DNA of 64,000 bases from Campylobacteraceae bacterium (GTDB lineage Bacteria > Campylobacterota > Campylobacteria > Campylobacterales > Campylobacteraceae), in NCBI GenBank assembly GCA_031263195.1, contig JAISGD010000022.1:62001-126000 (forward strand), in the 5' to 3' direction. The notes beneath the pieces were generated by a model that was not told the DNA's origin, made no database searches, and saw only the letters and a list, made by a program, of their open reading frames with translations. Position 1 is the stretch's first letter, and each line of letters opens with the position of its first letter. Both the position numbers and the translations under genes were made by a program. This document shows positions 26,904 through 36,475 of the stretch, piece after piece.

Positions 26904-29075
26904 TTACTCTTTACTCTCCAAAGCCAACTCTATTTTAGAGCCTTTTTGAAAAAGTACACGTACTTTTACTCTATCGCCGACATTAATCATATCGGTTACT
27001 TTATTTACTCTGCCCTCAGCTAACTTTGATACATGCAACAAACCGTCTACATCGCCTGGTAGTCCTATAAACGCACCGAATTCTACTACTTTTTTGACAA
27101 CTCCATCCACTATCGTATCTTTTTCAAACTCTACAATTTTCTGATGTCTATCCCTGCTGTTACCTCTGCCTCCTCTATCAAAACCACTTTTAGCATTATT
27201 GACGATATCCAAAATATGCTTTTTTGCCGCATCAACTTGAAGTCTGTTAATACCTGCTATTTTCACATCACCGCTTTCTCTGTCAAGGTCAATAGCTATA
27301 TCGTATTTTTCTATAATCTCTTTGATTGTTTTGCCGCCCTGCCCGATGATGTCCACCATTTTGCCGGTATCTACTTTAAAAACTTCAAATTTTGGTAAAA
27401 TCTCTTCATTAATAACTATCTTTGAAGCCGCTTCTTCCATTAAGCCTAAGATATGTTCTCTGCCCTCTTTTGCTTGATATAGAGCCTCTTTTAAAATTTC
27501 AGGCGCAATACCACCAAGTTTGATATCCATCTGAAGAGCCGTTATACCCTCTTTTGTTCCGGCTACTTTAAAATCCATATCGCCATCGTGATCTTCAAGA
27601 CCCATAATATCGGTTAATATCGCATAACCTCCATCTTCAAAAACGAGCCCCATTGCCACGCCCGCAACAAGTTTTTGCGTTTCAATGCCCGCAGCTTTCA
27701 ATGCCAACGAACTGCCGCAAACGGTGGCCATAGAAGATGAACCGTTGGATTCCAAGATCTCTGAGACAAGCCTTATAGTATAAAGACTGTTTTTATCTAT
27801 GGTTGGTTCTATAGCTCTTTTGGCTAAATTACCATGACCCAGCTCTCTTCGTCCCGGAGATTTAAGCGGAGTAGCCTCACCTACAGAAAAGCCAGGAAAA
27901 TTGTAATTGACCATAAATTTATCAACTCTACTCGTCTTTTCTGTCAGCATATCGTGCATTTGCGCGTCTTGATCGCTACCTAAAGTAGCAATAGCCAAAG
28001 CTTGTGTTTGACCTCTCGTGAAAAGACACGAACCATGCGCACAAGGCAAAATATTCGTAACTATAGATATATCTCGTATATCTTTAAGTCCTCTGCCATC
28101 AGCTCTTGTCCTGCCTTTTACTATCATTTCTCGGACTATATTATGTTTAAATGCCTCGAGAGCATTTTTTACTACCTCTCTACTCCAATTTGCCGATATG
28201 ACTGTCTCATCTGACATAATAGTCTCAAGCACTCTTTTTAGTTCCAACGCTCGCTCAGATTTAGCCATTTGCGTCAATGCAGCGTAAACATTCTCTTTGT
28301 AATTTTCTTTAATATGAAGATAAATATCGTCATTCATAATAGAGGCTTTATACTCAAGCTCAGCGTCAGTTTTTTTAACAGGAGCAAATACATCCTCATA
28401 TAATGCGGATGCATCGGAAATAGCATTTGCAGCAAAATTTATAGCCTCCACCATATCCTCTTCATTCATCTCATTAACAAGTTGATGTCCATCCCTAATA
28501 GAAGAGACGGCTCTCATCTCTATCATCAAAAGTTCCTCTTTTGTACCGGCCACATACAAATCAAGAGTACTGTTTTTAAGCTGCGAATTTGTAGGATTGA
28601 CAATAAGCTCATCATCTATTTTGCCGATTCTAACACCGCTGACACTTTTATTGACGGGAATATCAGATAGATATAATGCGGCACTTGCCGCATTAAGCGC
28701 TGCTACTTGCAAATCCACTTCGGCATCGCAACTTAAAACAAAAACAACTATTTGTGTCGGATAACCATACCCTTTTGGAAAAAGTGGTCTTAAACTTCTA
28801 TCTATAATTCTTGAAGTAAGCGTTTCAAAATCACCCGGTTTTGTTTCTCGTTTAATATAACCTCCAGGTATTCGCCCCGCAGCATAACTTTTTTCCACAT
28901 AATTAACAGTCAAGGGTAAAAAATCCTCTTCTACAGCCTTATCCTCTCTTGCTACAGTAGCTAAAATAACGGTATTTTTTATCTTTAACAGTACCGCACC
29001 GGAAGCATGTTTGGCAACACTGCCAACATCATAAATCTCTTCTTGATTATTAATCTCTATCTTGTATTCCATCAC
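26904..29075 (-). CDS. pnp: Polyribonucleotide nucleotidyltransferase
   Basis: 723 residues with two RNase PH-like cores (1: [35 protein letters not shown]; 2: [16 protein letters not shown] and [19 protein letters not shown]), then a KH domain ([13 protein letters not shown], ~residue 565) and an S1 domain at the C-terminus ([28 protein letters not shown]). It degrades RNA phosphorolytically from the 3' end. The start overlaps the preceding PRTase-like gene by 4 bp, so it is last in the purD-RDD-lptD-PRTase-pnp run. Confidence 0.97.
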   Translation of the reverse strand: MMEYKIEINNQEEIYDVGSVAKHASGAVLLKIKNTVILATVAREDKAVEEDFLPLTVNYVEKSYAAGRIPGGYIKRETKPGDFETLTSRIIDRSLRPLFPKGYGYPTQIVVFVLSCDAEVDLQVAALNAASAALYLSDIPVNKSVSGVRIGKIDDELIVNPTNSQLKNSTLDLYVAGTKEELLMIEMRAVSSIRDGHQLVNEMNEEDMVEAINFAANAISDASALYEDVFAPVKKTDAELEYKASIMNDDIYLHIKENYKENVYAALTQMAKSERALELKRVLETIMSDETVISANWSREVVKNALEAFKHNIVREMIVKGRTRADGRGLKDIRDISIVTNILPCAHGSCLFTRGQTQALAIATLGSDQDAQMHDMLTEKTSRVDKFMVNYNFPGFSVGEATPLKSPGRRELGHGNLAKRAIEPTIDKNSLYTIRLVSEILESNGSSSMATVCGSSLALKAAGIETQKLVAGVAMGLVFEDGGYAILTDIMGLEDHDGDMDFKVAGTKEGITALQMDIKLGGIAPEILKEALYQAKEGREHILGLMEEAASKIVINEEILPKFEVFKVDTGKMVDIIGQGGKTIKEIIEKYDIAIDLDRESGDVKIAGINRLQVDAAKKHILDIVNNAKSGFDRGGRGNSRDRHQKIVEFEKDTIVDGVVKKVVEFGAFIGLPGDVDGLLHVSKLAEGRVNKVTDMINVGDRVKVRVLFQKGSKIELALESKE

Positions 29076-29764
29076 TCATCTCCTTGTGATTTTTGAAACG
29101 ATATATAGTATTTACTCGATTCCAAAATATTTAAAACCTCTTCGCAGTCCAAATCTTCTTCTTTTGTTTTATAATAAAAATCCGTACACACAAAATTGCT
29201 AATACGACTCAAACAAAAGATCCCATCAACTTCGCTCTCCAACATCGCCGCTGTATTTTGCGCGATAACCGGCACAGCAAAAGAGGCTGATTTAGCTAAC
29301 TTTGAGATAGCCGTTTTCATAGACGCAAGCGCTCTCATACCGCTCTCACAGCCTATATCCAATAACAAAACACTCCTTCCTTTCAATTCTGCCAAAGGAG
29401 TGCCTTTTCTATATTTATATATCTTTTTTAAGATATTCTCTTCATATTTTCTTTTGGCTTCTCCGTAAACATAATCCAATTTTATCCCAAAAGAGTCTAT
29501 CAACGCACTTTGCGTGATTATCTCTTCTGTTTCGCTCACTACGCCTATAATACACTCCGAATTATTCGGCGCAAAAATAGGTTCGCTAAACATAATATCA
29601 AAAGACAATCCTGTATCATTTGATATAAAATTTGCTATCGGAACAGATGCAAGTGACAGTGCCATTACCGTCCAATTTTCATCCTCCATTTGATGTACAG
29701 GCAATATCTCTAGAAGTTTTGCCGCTGCCTCTTCATAAGAGGCAAACATATATCCTTCGCTCAT
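29072..29764 (-). CDS. Phosphoribosyltransferase-like protein
   Basis: 230 residues. The central Rossmann-type strand and loop [21 protein letters not shown] resembles the PRPP-binding motif of type I phosphoribosyltransferases (normally vDDg..TG.T), but the DD pair is only partly kept (DIG), so catalytic activity is doubtful. The N-terminal part ([20 protein letters not shown]) fits the hood region. It is locked between lptD and pnp with overlapping or near-overlapping ends. Its role is unknown; the neighbourhood suggests nucleotide or envelope housekeeping. Confidence 0.6.
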   Translation of the reverse strand: MSEGYMFASYEEAAAKLLEILPVHQMEDENWTVMALSLASVPIANFISNDTGLSFDIMFSEPIFAPNNSECIIGVVSETEEIITQSALIDSFGIKLDYVYGEAKRKYEENILKKIYKYRKGTPLAELKGRSVLLLDIGCESGMRALASMKTAISKLAKSASFAVPVIAQNTAAMLESEVDGIFCLSRISNFVCTDFYYKTKEEDLDCEEVLNILESSKYYISFQKSQGDE

Positions 29765-29773
29765 TTATCCTTC

Positions 29774-31837
29774 TTATAAATCTCTTGAGTTTTCAGCCAA
29801 AGAGTACTCATACCTCATACCTCCCAAAGGATAAAGATTGAAAAGCAAATAGATACCTCTTTTATCAACCGAACTCGCTTTGCCCGAACTTGTTAGCTTC
29901 GGAGCTATATCTTCTTTATACACAATCTTATAATCCCAACAGTTTTTACTCTGCGCAAAACCTATATTCCACGCTTTCATAAAACTTTTATCGATATCAT
30001 ACTGAATTTCCCCAAAAACAGAGCTGTTTTTGAAAATTTTACTCCGCACGCTTAACGCCGCATAATTGTTATTCTCATCTTTATTATAAGTATGCGAAAG
30101 ATAAAAAACGCCAATATTATTCTCATAAGAGGCATAACTTATCGACTTAACAATATCGCCCTTTTTGTGCGAGTATTTTAATTCATTTGAGAGTGATAAA
30201 TATGGCGCTATATCAAGTTCTATTTTATTTTCAAAAGGAGCATATTTATAGTCATAATCCTCAAAATAGTAAGATTGTCGCATTGTGTGCGAGAGTATTT
30301 TTTTACCGTCGCTATCATAAAAATATTGCTTAAAGTTAAATGCTATTTGCTCCATTTCGGTATTAATAGGTACAAATTCATCTCTATCAAGATATCCTTT
30401 TTGTTTTTCAAAGCTTGGTATTATATACTCTGCACCAAAGTAGATTTTATGGAAAAAATCCTCATACGCTTTTGCCAAATCCGTATATAAAGCCAAATCG
30501 TGGTAGTTTCTTAAATACTGACCATAATCATAACCATTCGATATATCATCATAATTTACACGCATAAAATAAACATTCTCCGAAATACCAAAATGCAACA
30601 TATCGTCAAACATTTGCCAATACAGCGTCGCGGGCAATTGAAACTCAAACTGCTGCGCTTTGAGTCCTGTCTTTCTATAGTAGTTATGATACTGCGCGTC
30701 AATGGAGTATTGAAAATTATTTACAAAAGCAGAGTCTAAAAACTTATGGTATTGCAACGTCGGAATCTCTTGCAGCGTATAGTCGTTACTGCTTTGATCA
30801 GTATCTATAAAGTATTTTGAGTAGATACCGGCATAACTCTTTTCATCGCGCAAAAAATAGTTGAGTCTTGATGTTACAAGTCTATCAAAATTATTAGAGT
30901 CACCATCTTGTAAATTCAGATAATCTATATCATTCAAATACTTCAAATCAAGCATTAATCCATCTTCCGTATTGTTGCCGAAAAATGATGACAATAGTTT
31001 ACTTCTGTCATAAGTTAAACTGTATCCGTAATGTTTACTGTTTTTTAAATCTTCCGATTTGGCATAAGAATCTTTCTCTTTAAAAATACCTGCTGTAATC
31101 TGTCCATTTGAATACAGTGAATCTGTGAAGCGAAATATACCGTAAAATCCACGCCCTCTATCCAATCTTATCTGAGGATCAATCTCCAAATCCCACTCAT
31201 CATATGGCGCAAAGTAAACAGGTTGTTTATAAAATAACCCTTCATTTTTCTCATAGCCCATTTCGGGACGCAATAGCCCCGTACGCCTTGTATCATCAGT
31301 CGGAAACGCAAAATAGGGCAGATAAAATATAGGTAAATCACCAGCGTAAAAAAGCGCATTATAAAGATGCAAAAAACTACTCTCTTTGTTAAGTTTGCCG
31401 CTTGTAAAAGTGATTTTCCAATCCGGATCTTCTACATTGCAACTTGAGACAATAGCCTTGTTCGCAAGATACATTTCACTTGTCATAGATACATTGCCGC
31501 AACTTACCCAAAGTTTACTGCCTTGATTAAAAAGAAAAAAGTTTGAAAAATTGCCGTTATCCCCTTCCAGATTTATAAACAAATAATCGCTTCTTGCTAC
31601 CTCATCGGAATCGCGGAAAATATTTACATTACCAAAAAGCTCCATACTATTTGTTTTAGTGTTATGCACGGCACGATCGGCGGTTATCAGATAGCGTTCG
31701 GAATAAACGACTATGCTGCCGTTAGCAAAAATAGTATCATTTGCCTCTTTCACATTTTGGGTTAAAAGCTCTATGTTTTGAACTTCGGCTATTAAACAAG
31801 ATGACAATATAAACAAAAACAGGCAAATTTTACGCAT
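29774..31837 (-). CDS. lptD: LPS-assembly outer membrane protein LptD
   Basis: 687 residues. Signal peptide (ICLFLFILSSCLIA-EV), then an OstA/LptA-like periplasmic domain (ANGSIVVYSERYLITADRAVHNTKTNSMELFGNVNIFRDSDEVAR) and a long aromatic-rich beta-barrel ending in the final strand YEYSLAEN. A conserved plug stretch YLPYFAFPTDDTRRTGLLRPEMGY is present. It inserts LPS into the outer leaflet with LptE. It overlaps the RDD gene upstream by 8 bp. Confidence 0.9.
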   Translation of the reverse strand: MRKICLFLFILSSCLIAEVQNIELLTQNVKEANDTIFANGSIVVYSERYLITADRAVHNTKTNSMELFGNVNIFRDSDEVARSDYLFINLEGDNGNFSNFFLFNQGSKLWVSCGNVSMTSEMYLANKAIVSSCNVEDPDWKITFTSGKLNKESSFLHLYNALFYAGDLPIFYLPYFAFPTDDTRRTGLLRPEMGYEKNEGLFYKQPVYFAPYDEWDLEIDPQIRLDRGRGFYGIFRFTDSLYSNGQITAGIFKEKDSYAKSEDLKNSKHYGYSLTYDRSKLLSSFFGNNTEDGLMLDLKYLNDIDYLNLQDGDSNNFDRLVTSRLNYFLRDEKSYAGIYSKYFIDTDQSSNDYTLQEIPTLQYHKFLDSAFVNNFQYSIDAQYHNYYRKTGLKAQQFEFQLPATLYWQMFDDMLHFGISENVYFMRVNYDDISNGYDYGQYLRNYHDLALYTDLAKAYEDFFHKIYFGAEYIIPSFEKQKGYLDRDEFVPINTEMEQIAFNFKQYFYDSDGKKILSHTMRQSYYFEDYDYKYAPFENKIELDIAPYLSLSNELKYSHKKGDIVKSISYASYENNIGVFYLSHTYNKDENNNYAALSVRSKIFKNSSVFGEIQYDIDKSFMKAWNIGFAQSKNCWDYKIVYKEDIAPKLTSSGKASSVDKRGIYLLFNLYPLGGMRYEYSLAENSRDL

Positions 31838-32288
31838 TTACCACCAGTGTTTTTGCCGCTATATCTTCCCATGTCTGCCTTTTAAAATTACCCAATGCCC
31901 ACAAAAAACCTACAAAAAATAGAGCTTCACTCACTAAGCGTATATTTGCCCTGATAAGCGAAAAAAGAATATTAGGCTTTTGTACGTCGGCGATAGAGAT
32001 AACGCGTATCTTTACAGCCATTTTCCCCACTGTCGCACCGTACATCCAAACAAAAAAAGTTTGATAAGCGACTTTCATCAAAATAATATAAGGCGTAAGA
32101 TAATACATCAATGTCGATACTTCATTAAAATTGCCAGCATCAATAGTTTTCAAAGCATCATTAAAAGCGAAAAAAATAAAAAATGTTATAATGACTTCAT
32201 CTATAATATACGCTACTGCACGTTTATATAAAGGCGAGAGCGTGATATTTTCACTCTCAAATTTTTTAATCAACTCATGTTCTGTCAT
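31830..32288 (-). CDS. RDD-family membrane protein
   Basis: 152 residues with three membrane helices. The RDD signature appears as [23 protein letters not shown] (R and D of the first helix) and [15 protein letters not shown] (GKxxxxxxV loop), with [12 protein letters not shown] at the end. The family's function is not established, though some act as cation/proton antiporters. It overlaps purD by 4 bp and lptD by 8 bp, so all three are translated together. Confidence 0.85.
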   Translation of the reverse strand: MTEHELIKKFESENITLSPLYKRAVAYIIDEVIITFFIFFAFNDALKTIDAGNFNEVSTLMYYLTPYIILMKVAYQTFFVWMYGATVGKMAVKIRVISIADVQKPNILFSLIRANIRLVSEALFFVGFLWALGNFKRQTWEDIAAKTLVVNA

Positions 32289-33541
32289 TTTAGAGCCTGA
32301 TAAGCAATATCGTTTCTAAATTTAGCGCCTTCAAAAGATATTTTTTTTGTCAAATCATACGCATTGTCGCGCGCTTCTTTTATGCTTTTGCCCGTGCCCA
32401 CGCAAACAAGCACTCGTCCGCCGTTCGCGTATATCGCGTTTTCTTTTTTACAAACTCCGGCATACGCTACATGTGAGTACACGCTTTCTTTATCATATAT
32501 ATTTATAATTTTAGGTTCTGAACTTTTATACGGATAATTTTCGCTCGCCACTACTACTCCGACCGCAAACTCGTCTTTAAATTTTAAATCAAGCTCGTTT
32601 AATCGTCCTGTGGCAGCTTTATAAAAAAGTTCGCTAGCAGGCGTTTCCAAAAGCGGCATTATAACTTCGCATTCAGGGTCTCCAAATCTTACGTTATATT
32701 CAAGCACGTAAACTTTTTTATTTACAATCATAGCGCCGATAAAAAGCACGCCGCTATATTGCGCCCCCTCCTCTTTCATACCTTTTAAAGTCGGTTTTAT
32801 GACAAACTCTTCTACTTGAGCATAAATATCGTCATTTACTAAAGGGGTAGGAGCATACGCGCCCATTCCGCCGGTATTCGGACCTTCGTCATTATCCAAA
32901 AGACGCTTATGATCTTGCGCCGCGGGAAGTATTTTATAATTTTCTCCGTCGCAAATAGCAAATATGGAAAGTTCGTAGCCGTCTAGAAACTCTTCTATTA
33001 CTATATTTTTACCAGCACTTCCGAAACTCTCTCCGCTTAGCATAGCGCTTGCCGCCTCTTTAGCCTCTTCTTTGCTTTTTGCTATTATCACGCCCTTGCC
33101 CGCGCAAAGACCGTCGGCTTTCACTACTATAGGCGCGGTTAGCGTATCTATAAAATCTTCCGCTTTTTCAATAGAACTTGTTTGTATATATTTTGCCGTC
33201 GGGATATTATGACGGGATAAAAAATCCTTCATAAAAGCTTTTGAACCCTCTAATTTCGCAGCGTCTTTTGAAACTCCGAAAATTACTAAATTATGTCTTT
33301 TAAATACGTCCGTTATGCCTTCAACCAAAGGCGCTTCAGGACCAACAATAGTTAAATCTATACCCTCTTTTTTTGCGAATCCAGCAAGTTCTTCGTAATC
33401 TTTAATATCAATATTAACGCCAAGTTTATCTGTAGCGCCGTTTCCCGGAGCAAAATATAAATTTTTTACGTTTTTATCGCGTTTTAGAGCAAGCGCGATA
33501 GCATACTCTCTGCCCCCGCCGCCTATTATCAGAATTTTCAT
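32285..33541 (-). CDS. purD: Phosphoribosylamine-glycine ligase
   Basis: 418 residues, family length. Begins [17 protein letters not shown]; the ATP-grasp domain shows [38 protein letters not shown], the signature [19 protein letters not shown] and [20 protein letters not shown]. It makes glycinamide ribonucleotide, the second step of purine synthesis, in the cytoplasm. Located directly downstream of the 6S RNA candidate. Confidence 0.97.
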   Translation of the reverse strand: MKILIIGGGGREYAIALALKRDKNVKNLYFAPGNGATDKLGVNIDIKDYEELAGFAKKEGIDLTIVGPEAPLVEGITDVFKRHNLVIFGVSKDAAKLEGSKAFMKDFLSRHNIPTAKYIQTSSIEKAEDFIDTLTAPIVVKADGLCAGKGVIIAKSKEEAKEAASAMLSGESFGSAGKNIVIEEFLDGYELSIFAICDGENYKILPAAQDHKRLLDNDEGPNTGGMGAYAPTPLVNDDIYAQVEEFVIKPTLKGMKEEGAQYSGVLFIGAMIVNKKVYVLEYNVRFGDPECEVIMPLLETPASELFYKAATGRLNELDLKFKDEFAVGVVVASENYPYKSSEPKIINIYDKESVYSHVAYAGVCKKENAIYANGGRVLVCVGTGKSIKEARDNAYDLTKKISFEGAKFRNDIAYQALK

Positions 33542-33562
33542 TGATGTCTCCGAATATAGAAA

Positions 33563-33609
33563 AACAGCAATAATGCAAAAGTTTTGAAAACATCTGTATT
33601 ATTGCTGTT
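33563..33609 (-). terminator. Rho-independent terminator of the structured RNA upstream of purD
   Basis: On the minus strand AACAGCAATAAT (33609-33598) and ATTATTGCTGTT (33574-33563) form a perfect 12-bp stem, with further weaker pairing inside, then a TTTTC tail. It ends the RNA about 20 bases before the purD ATG. Confidence 0.85.
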
Positions 33610-33614
33610 TATAA

Positions 33615-33815
33615 ATTTAACCCGAGCGGGCGTTCCGCATTGTGTATTGGCCCTAAAAAGCCAACGATGCAAAAATGACAAAGCCTTCAGGCTGCGATGT
33701 CTCGCCTGTAAAACAGACTCAAACGACATTACGGACACACCGGCTTTGTACGCTTTCCGCCAAATCTTAGTGTTGGACCTCATTTAAGCGGGGTATCGCT
33801 TCGCCCAGGCTAAAT
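33615..33815 (-). ncRNA. ssrS: 6S RNA candidate
   Basis: About 200 nt on the minus strand fold as one long irregular hairpin. The ends close (ATTTAGCC with GGGTTAAAT; GGGCG with CGCCC), an inner arm pairs ACAAAGCC with GGCTTTGT, and a terminal hairpin forms from ATGTC/GACAT and CTGT-TTT-ACAG. GGTCC/GGGCC and CCAAC/GTTGG fit between. A rod of this length with internal bubbles is the 6S RNA plan, which binds and inhibits sigma-70 RNA polymerase. I recall 6S RNA lying near purD in this group, which supports the call. The strong terminator follows at 33563. The alternative is an unnamed structured RNA. Confidence 0.7.
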
Positions 33816-33823
33816 TTGAACAA

Positions 33824-34468
33824 TTATAAGCTAAGTTCGCTTAATTTTTTAGCAAATGCCACGCATTCGTCGATATTGGGTTTTGGGGAGATTAGAGGCT
33901 TTATGTCGGGTGTAAACGCCGCAGCTGTTTTTTTGCCTATAGCCACAGCTGTAAAATTTTCATTCCACTTTGCGTATTTTAAAAAACACTTCACGGATGA
34001 AGGCGAAGTAAAGATGAATATTCCGTCTTTTTGCAAAATAAACTTTTCGCAAGGCTTGCATATATTCTCATAAACCACAAGCTCTTCTACATGTACGTTT
34101 TTTGATTTTAGTATTCCGCTAACATCGGAGGCTACGACTTTAGCGCGCGCGAACAAAACAAGTTTACCAAAAAGTTCTTGTGATATTTGGACGGCAAAAT
34201 CATCTCCATATGAAATTTTTGCCTCATAAACCAAATTGCCCCCGAGCTCTTTTATAACTTTGCTCGTACCTTTTCCTATGGAGTAAGCGGGCAATTTTTT
34301 CCATTCTTTATAAATTTTATCTATGCCAAAAACTCCGTTTTTTGAAGTAAATACGATAGCTTCGTACTTTTTTGGAATAAATTTCGGAGTTAAATACTTT
34401 ATCTCAAACATACCGATATTTCTAACGCCATCGTATTTTGCATCGTTTAGCAGATAAATTTCCCGCAC
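33824..34468 (-). CDS. hemD: Uroporphyrinogen-III synthase (HemD)
   Basis: 214 residues. The weakly conserved HemD two-domain pattern is visible: EAIVFTSKNGVFGI (N-domain strand and loop), PAYSIGKGTSKVI, DGIFIFTSPSSVKCFLKYAK and AVAIGKKTAAAF. It cyclises hydroxymethylbilane to uroporphyrinogen III in haem synthesis. The family diverges strongly, so the call rests on these motifs and on length. It lies just upstream of the 6S RNA candidate on the same strand. Confidence 0.8.
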   Translation of the reverse strand: MREIYLLNDAKYDGVRNIGMFEIKYLTPKFIPKKYEAIVFTSKNGVFGIDKIYKEWKKLPAYSIGKGTSKVIKELGGNLVYEAKISYGDDFAVQISQELFGKLVLFARAKVVASDVSGILKSKNVHVEELVVYENICKPCEKFILQKDGIFIFTSPSSVKCFLKYAKWNENFTAVAIGKKTAAAFTPDIKPLISPKPNIDECVAFAKKLSELSL

Positions 34469-34559
34469 AGTCTCTCCAAAAATAAAGTTGTTTAATTATA
34501 GCTGATTTGGCAAGATATTAAGTTTTATGATATAAAAAATTGTGAATTTAAGTCGATTG

Positions 34560-34811
34560 TTAGTTGTTTGTATTTTTAAAAAATTCGCAGATATCAACCT
34601 CTAAAATAATGGCTATTTTGCTCAAATGCTCGATATTAAAATGTTTCTTATTGTGATAAAGCTCCGCAACGGATATAAGTCCCACCGATTTTAATCCGAT
34701 AGCAAGTGCTAAATCAAGCTGACTTATGTTTTTTGACTTTCGTATTTTTGCAACATTACAGCCAATACGTTTATATAGCTCATCAATGTCGTCAAAAATA
34801 ATCTTTTGCAT
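34560..34811 (-). CDS. XRE-type HTH regulator
   Basis: 83 residues. The helix-turn-helix follows a short N-terminal extension: GCNVAKIRKSKNISQLDLALAIGLKSVGLISVAELYHNKKHFNIEHLSKIAIIL, the usual Cro/C1-like five-helix domain. It is divergent from the PDZ lipoprotein gene, with palindromes in the 93-bp gap. Probably represses itself and/or its neighbour. Start of the AT-rich accessory island. Confidence 0.85.
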   Translation of the reverse strand: MQKIIFDDIDELYKRIGCNVAKIRKSKNISQLDLALAIGLKSVGLISVAELYHNKKHFNIEHLSKIAIILEVDICEFFKNTNN

Positions 34812-34819
34812 AAAAACTA

Positions 34820-34842
34820 CCTATGGTTAAACTCACCATAAG
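34820..34842. promoter_or_regulatory. Inverted repeat, candidate operator 1
   Basis: CTATGGT ... ACCATAAG: half-sites TATGGTTA and TATGGTGA face each other around 34822-34841, immediately upstream of the XRE gene start. The half-site resembles that of the palindrome at 34871. Confidence 0.5.
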
Positions 34843-34870
34843 TATATTTATATTAACATTCTTTCTCAAC

Positions 34871-34886
34871 TAACTATAGTTAGTGA
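34871..34886. promoter_or_regulatory. 16-bp perfect palindrome, candidate operator 2
   Basis: ACTAACTATAGTTAGT is a perfect palindrome 18 bases before the ATG of the PDZ lipoprotein and just after a TATATT box (34849-34854). It is well placed for repression by the divergent XRE regulator. Inferred from position and symmetry. Confidence 0.6.
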
Positions 34887-34904
34887 AAATTAATGGAAGT
34901 GCAA

Positions 34905-35687
34905 ATGAAAAATACCATTAAAATTAGCTTTTTTGTGTTAATAATTTTACTTTTTACATCTTGTTCTGGATATTCGCAATATTATAAGCCATTTATTAAA
35001 AAAGATGGAACTAATGTCGAATTCATTAAAAAAAACGAGGAACCAAAGCTCATTCGCAGCAATTCCAACAATATTGAAAACGATATATTTGAAATTATAT
35101 CTAACCACTATATCATTATGGGTGTATCGAGTTTTATTGGTTACAATCAAGAACGTGAGTTGAAATCTTTTGCCAAGTCTATCGGTGCATTTGTTGTTTT
35201 ATATTTTACAGAATATGTCAGTACTAGACAAATGACGATATTTATACCAACAACTGAAACATCAGCAATAAATCTAAATACTTATAGTGGCACAAAAACT
35301 TTTAATACTTACGGTGCTGTAACAAAAACTACAAATCAACCATACTCATATAGCTTTGATAAATATAAACATAATGCAGTATTTTTTGCCCGCGATACCT
35401 CAAAAAAAAGATTTGGTATTTTTTATAAATCTCTTACAAATCAAATGCGCAAAAAGCTACAAAGAAATGATGGTATCTTAGTTGGAGCAGTATATAAAGA
35501 AACACCTGCTTTTAACGCAAACATTTTGAGCGATGATTTGATAATCAGTATAAATGGTATTGAAGTTGGAGAAAATAACTTTTTAAACTTTTTAAATATA
35601 ATAAATGGTATACCCTCAGGCAAACAAATTAAGGTGGTTTTGCTAAGAGATGGGCAAGAAAAAACTTTGTATATGGTGTTAGAATAG
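34905..35687 (+). CDS. Lipoprotein with C-terminal PDZ domain
   Basis: ATG 34905 is chosen since the product then starts as a lipoprotein signal peptide (MKNTIKISFFVLIILLFTSC, lipidated Cys20); ATG 34893 is possible. 260 residues. The middle ~170 residues are not recognised but contain Ser/Thr/Tyr-rich beta-like sequence (TFNTYGAVTKTTNQPYSYSF). The C-terminal ~80 residues are a PDZ domain: ILVGAVYKETPAFNANILSDDLIISINGIEVG. No protease domain is present. Possibly regulated by the XRE protein; role unknown. Confidence 0.75.
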   Translation: MKNTIKISFFVLIILLFTSCSGYSQYYKPFIKKDGTNVEFIKKNEEPKLIRSNSNNIENDIFEIISNHYIIMGVSSFIGYNQERELKSFAKSIGAFVVLYFTEYVSTRQMTIFIPTTETSAINLNTYSGTKTFNTYGAVTKTTNQPYSYSFDKYKHNAVFFARDTSKKRFGIFYKSLTNQMRKKLQRNDGILVGAVYKETPAFNANILSDDLIISINGIEVGENNFLNFLNIINGIPSGKQIKVVLLRDGQEKTLYMVLE

Positions 35688-35709
35688 TCGAAATTATAGG
35701 GAGCAAATA

Positions 35710-36110
35710 ATGAATTTTTCTGAAAATCGATAAATATATATTTATTGATTCCTGCTTTTATTATATGCATATTAATCTTATTAAAAAGGATGATTGAAAA
35801 ATAAAACTAAACAAATTATATTGATATTTAATTTTAAAGATAAAATATCTTATTTGGAAATTATCACTAAAAATAAAGAAAACAATAAAATCAAAAATTA
35901 TTATAATGCAATGGAAAAGAATTAGTGGAATTTTGAACTGAAATATAGAAATCGTCTTAAAAAAATGTAACGAAAGTAACCCAATATTTGTAATAAACAA
36001 ATTTTATAAATATAGCTATGAAGTGCTTATTGATATCATCAAAAAACATGCTTTATAGGATAAACTTTTGATAGATGAACAGCATTCCAAAAAAATTTAA
36101 CAAAATTTTG
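35710..36110 (+). pseudogene. Decayed gene remnant in AT-rich spacer
   Basis: ATG 35710 begins MNFSENR and stops. Protein-like pieces then follow in changing frames: a hydrophobic INIYLLIPAFIICILILLKRM, then TKQIILIFNFKDKISYLEII, ELKYRNRLKK and NPIFVINKFYKYSYEVLIDI. Several frameshifts and stops separate them. Together they resemble one former gene with an N-terminal membrane helix of ~130 residues. AT-rich sequence makes chance frames likely, so confidence is modest. Confidence 0.4.
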
Positions 36111-36475
36111 ATCCTTAGGGAAAACTGTGCTCTCCGTCATTATGAATGAACGAAGTTTGCACAGCAATCCATAAGAACACGCAACTTAATAGTAATCTAT
36201 AAAAATTGATTTTTCTTTATTGGTGCAACTTGCAAAAACAATTGGCAACATTCCAGATGTCAAGAAAATAAAAATCCTTTTTATAAATTCATTCTTTTTG
36301 AAATTTATTCTATAGCTTATTTTTACTCATTAAGCTCATATAAATGTTAAACCTTGTTTATTTAGAAAATATTCTACTTCATCCTTGTTTTTATCCTTAT
36401 TTTATTTGCTATTGTGTCACAAAGATTTTTTAGTATCGGCTAAACATCTACCTGATAAGAATTAATAAATGAGTT
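36111..36475. other. AT-rich intergenic region with a dispersed-repeat-like segment
   Basis: No gene seen. Bases 36134-36172 read CCGTCATTATGAATGA...CGAAG...ACAGCAATCCAT, resembling the GTCATTGCGA...CGAAG...GCAATCC dispersed palindromic repeats known from many bacterial genomes. The copy is degenerate. Confidence 0.45.

Noticed and set aside
33615-33815. SRP RNA or tmRNA in the purD upstream region
   Set aside because: No SRP GGAA/GNRA tetraloop helix, no tRNA-like ends or tag frame; the rod-like fold favours 6S RNA.
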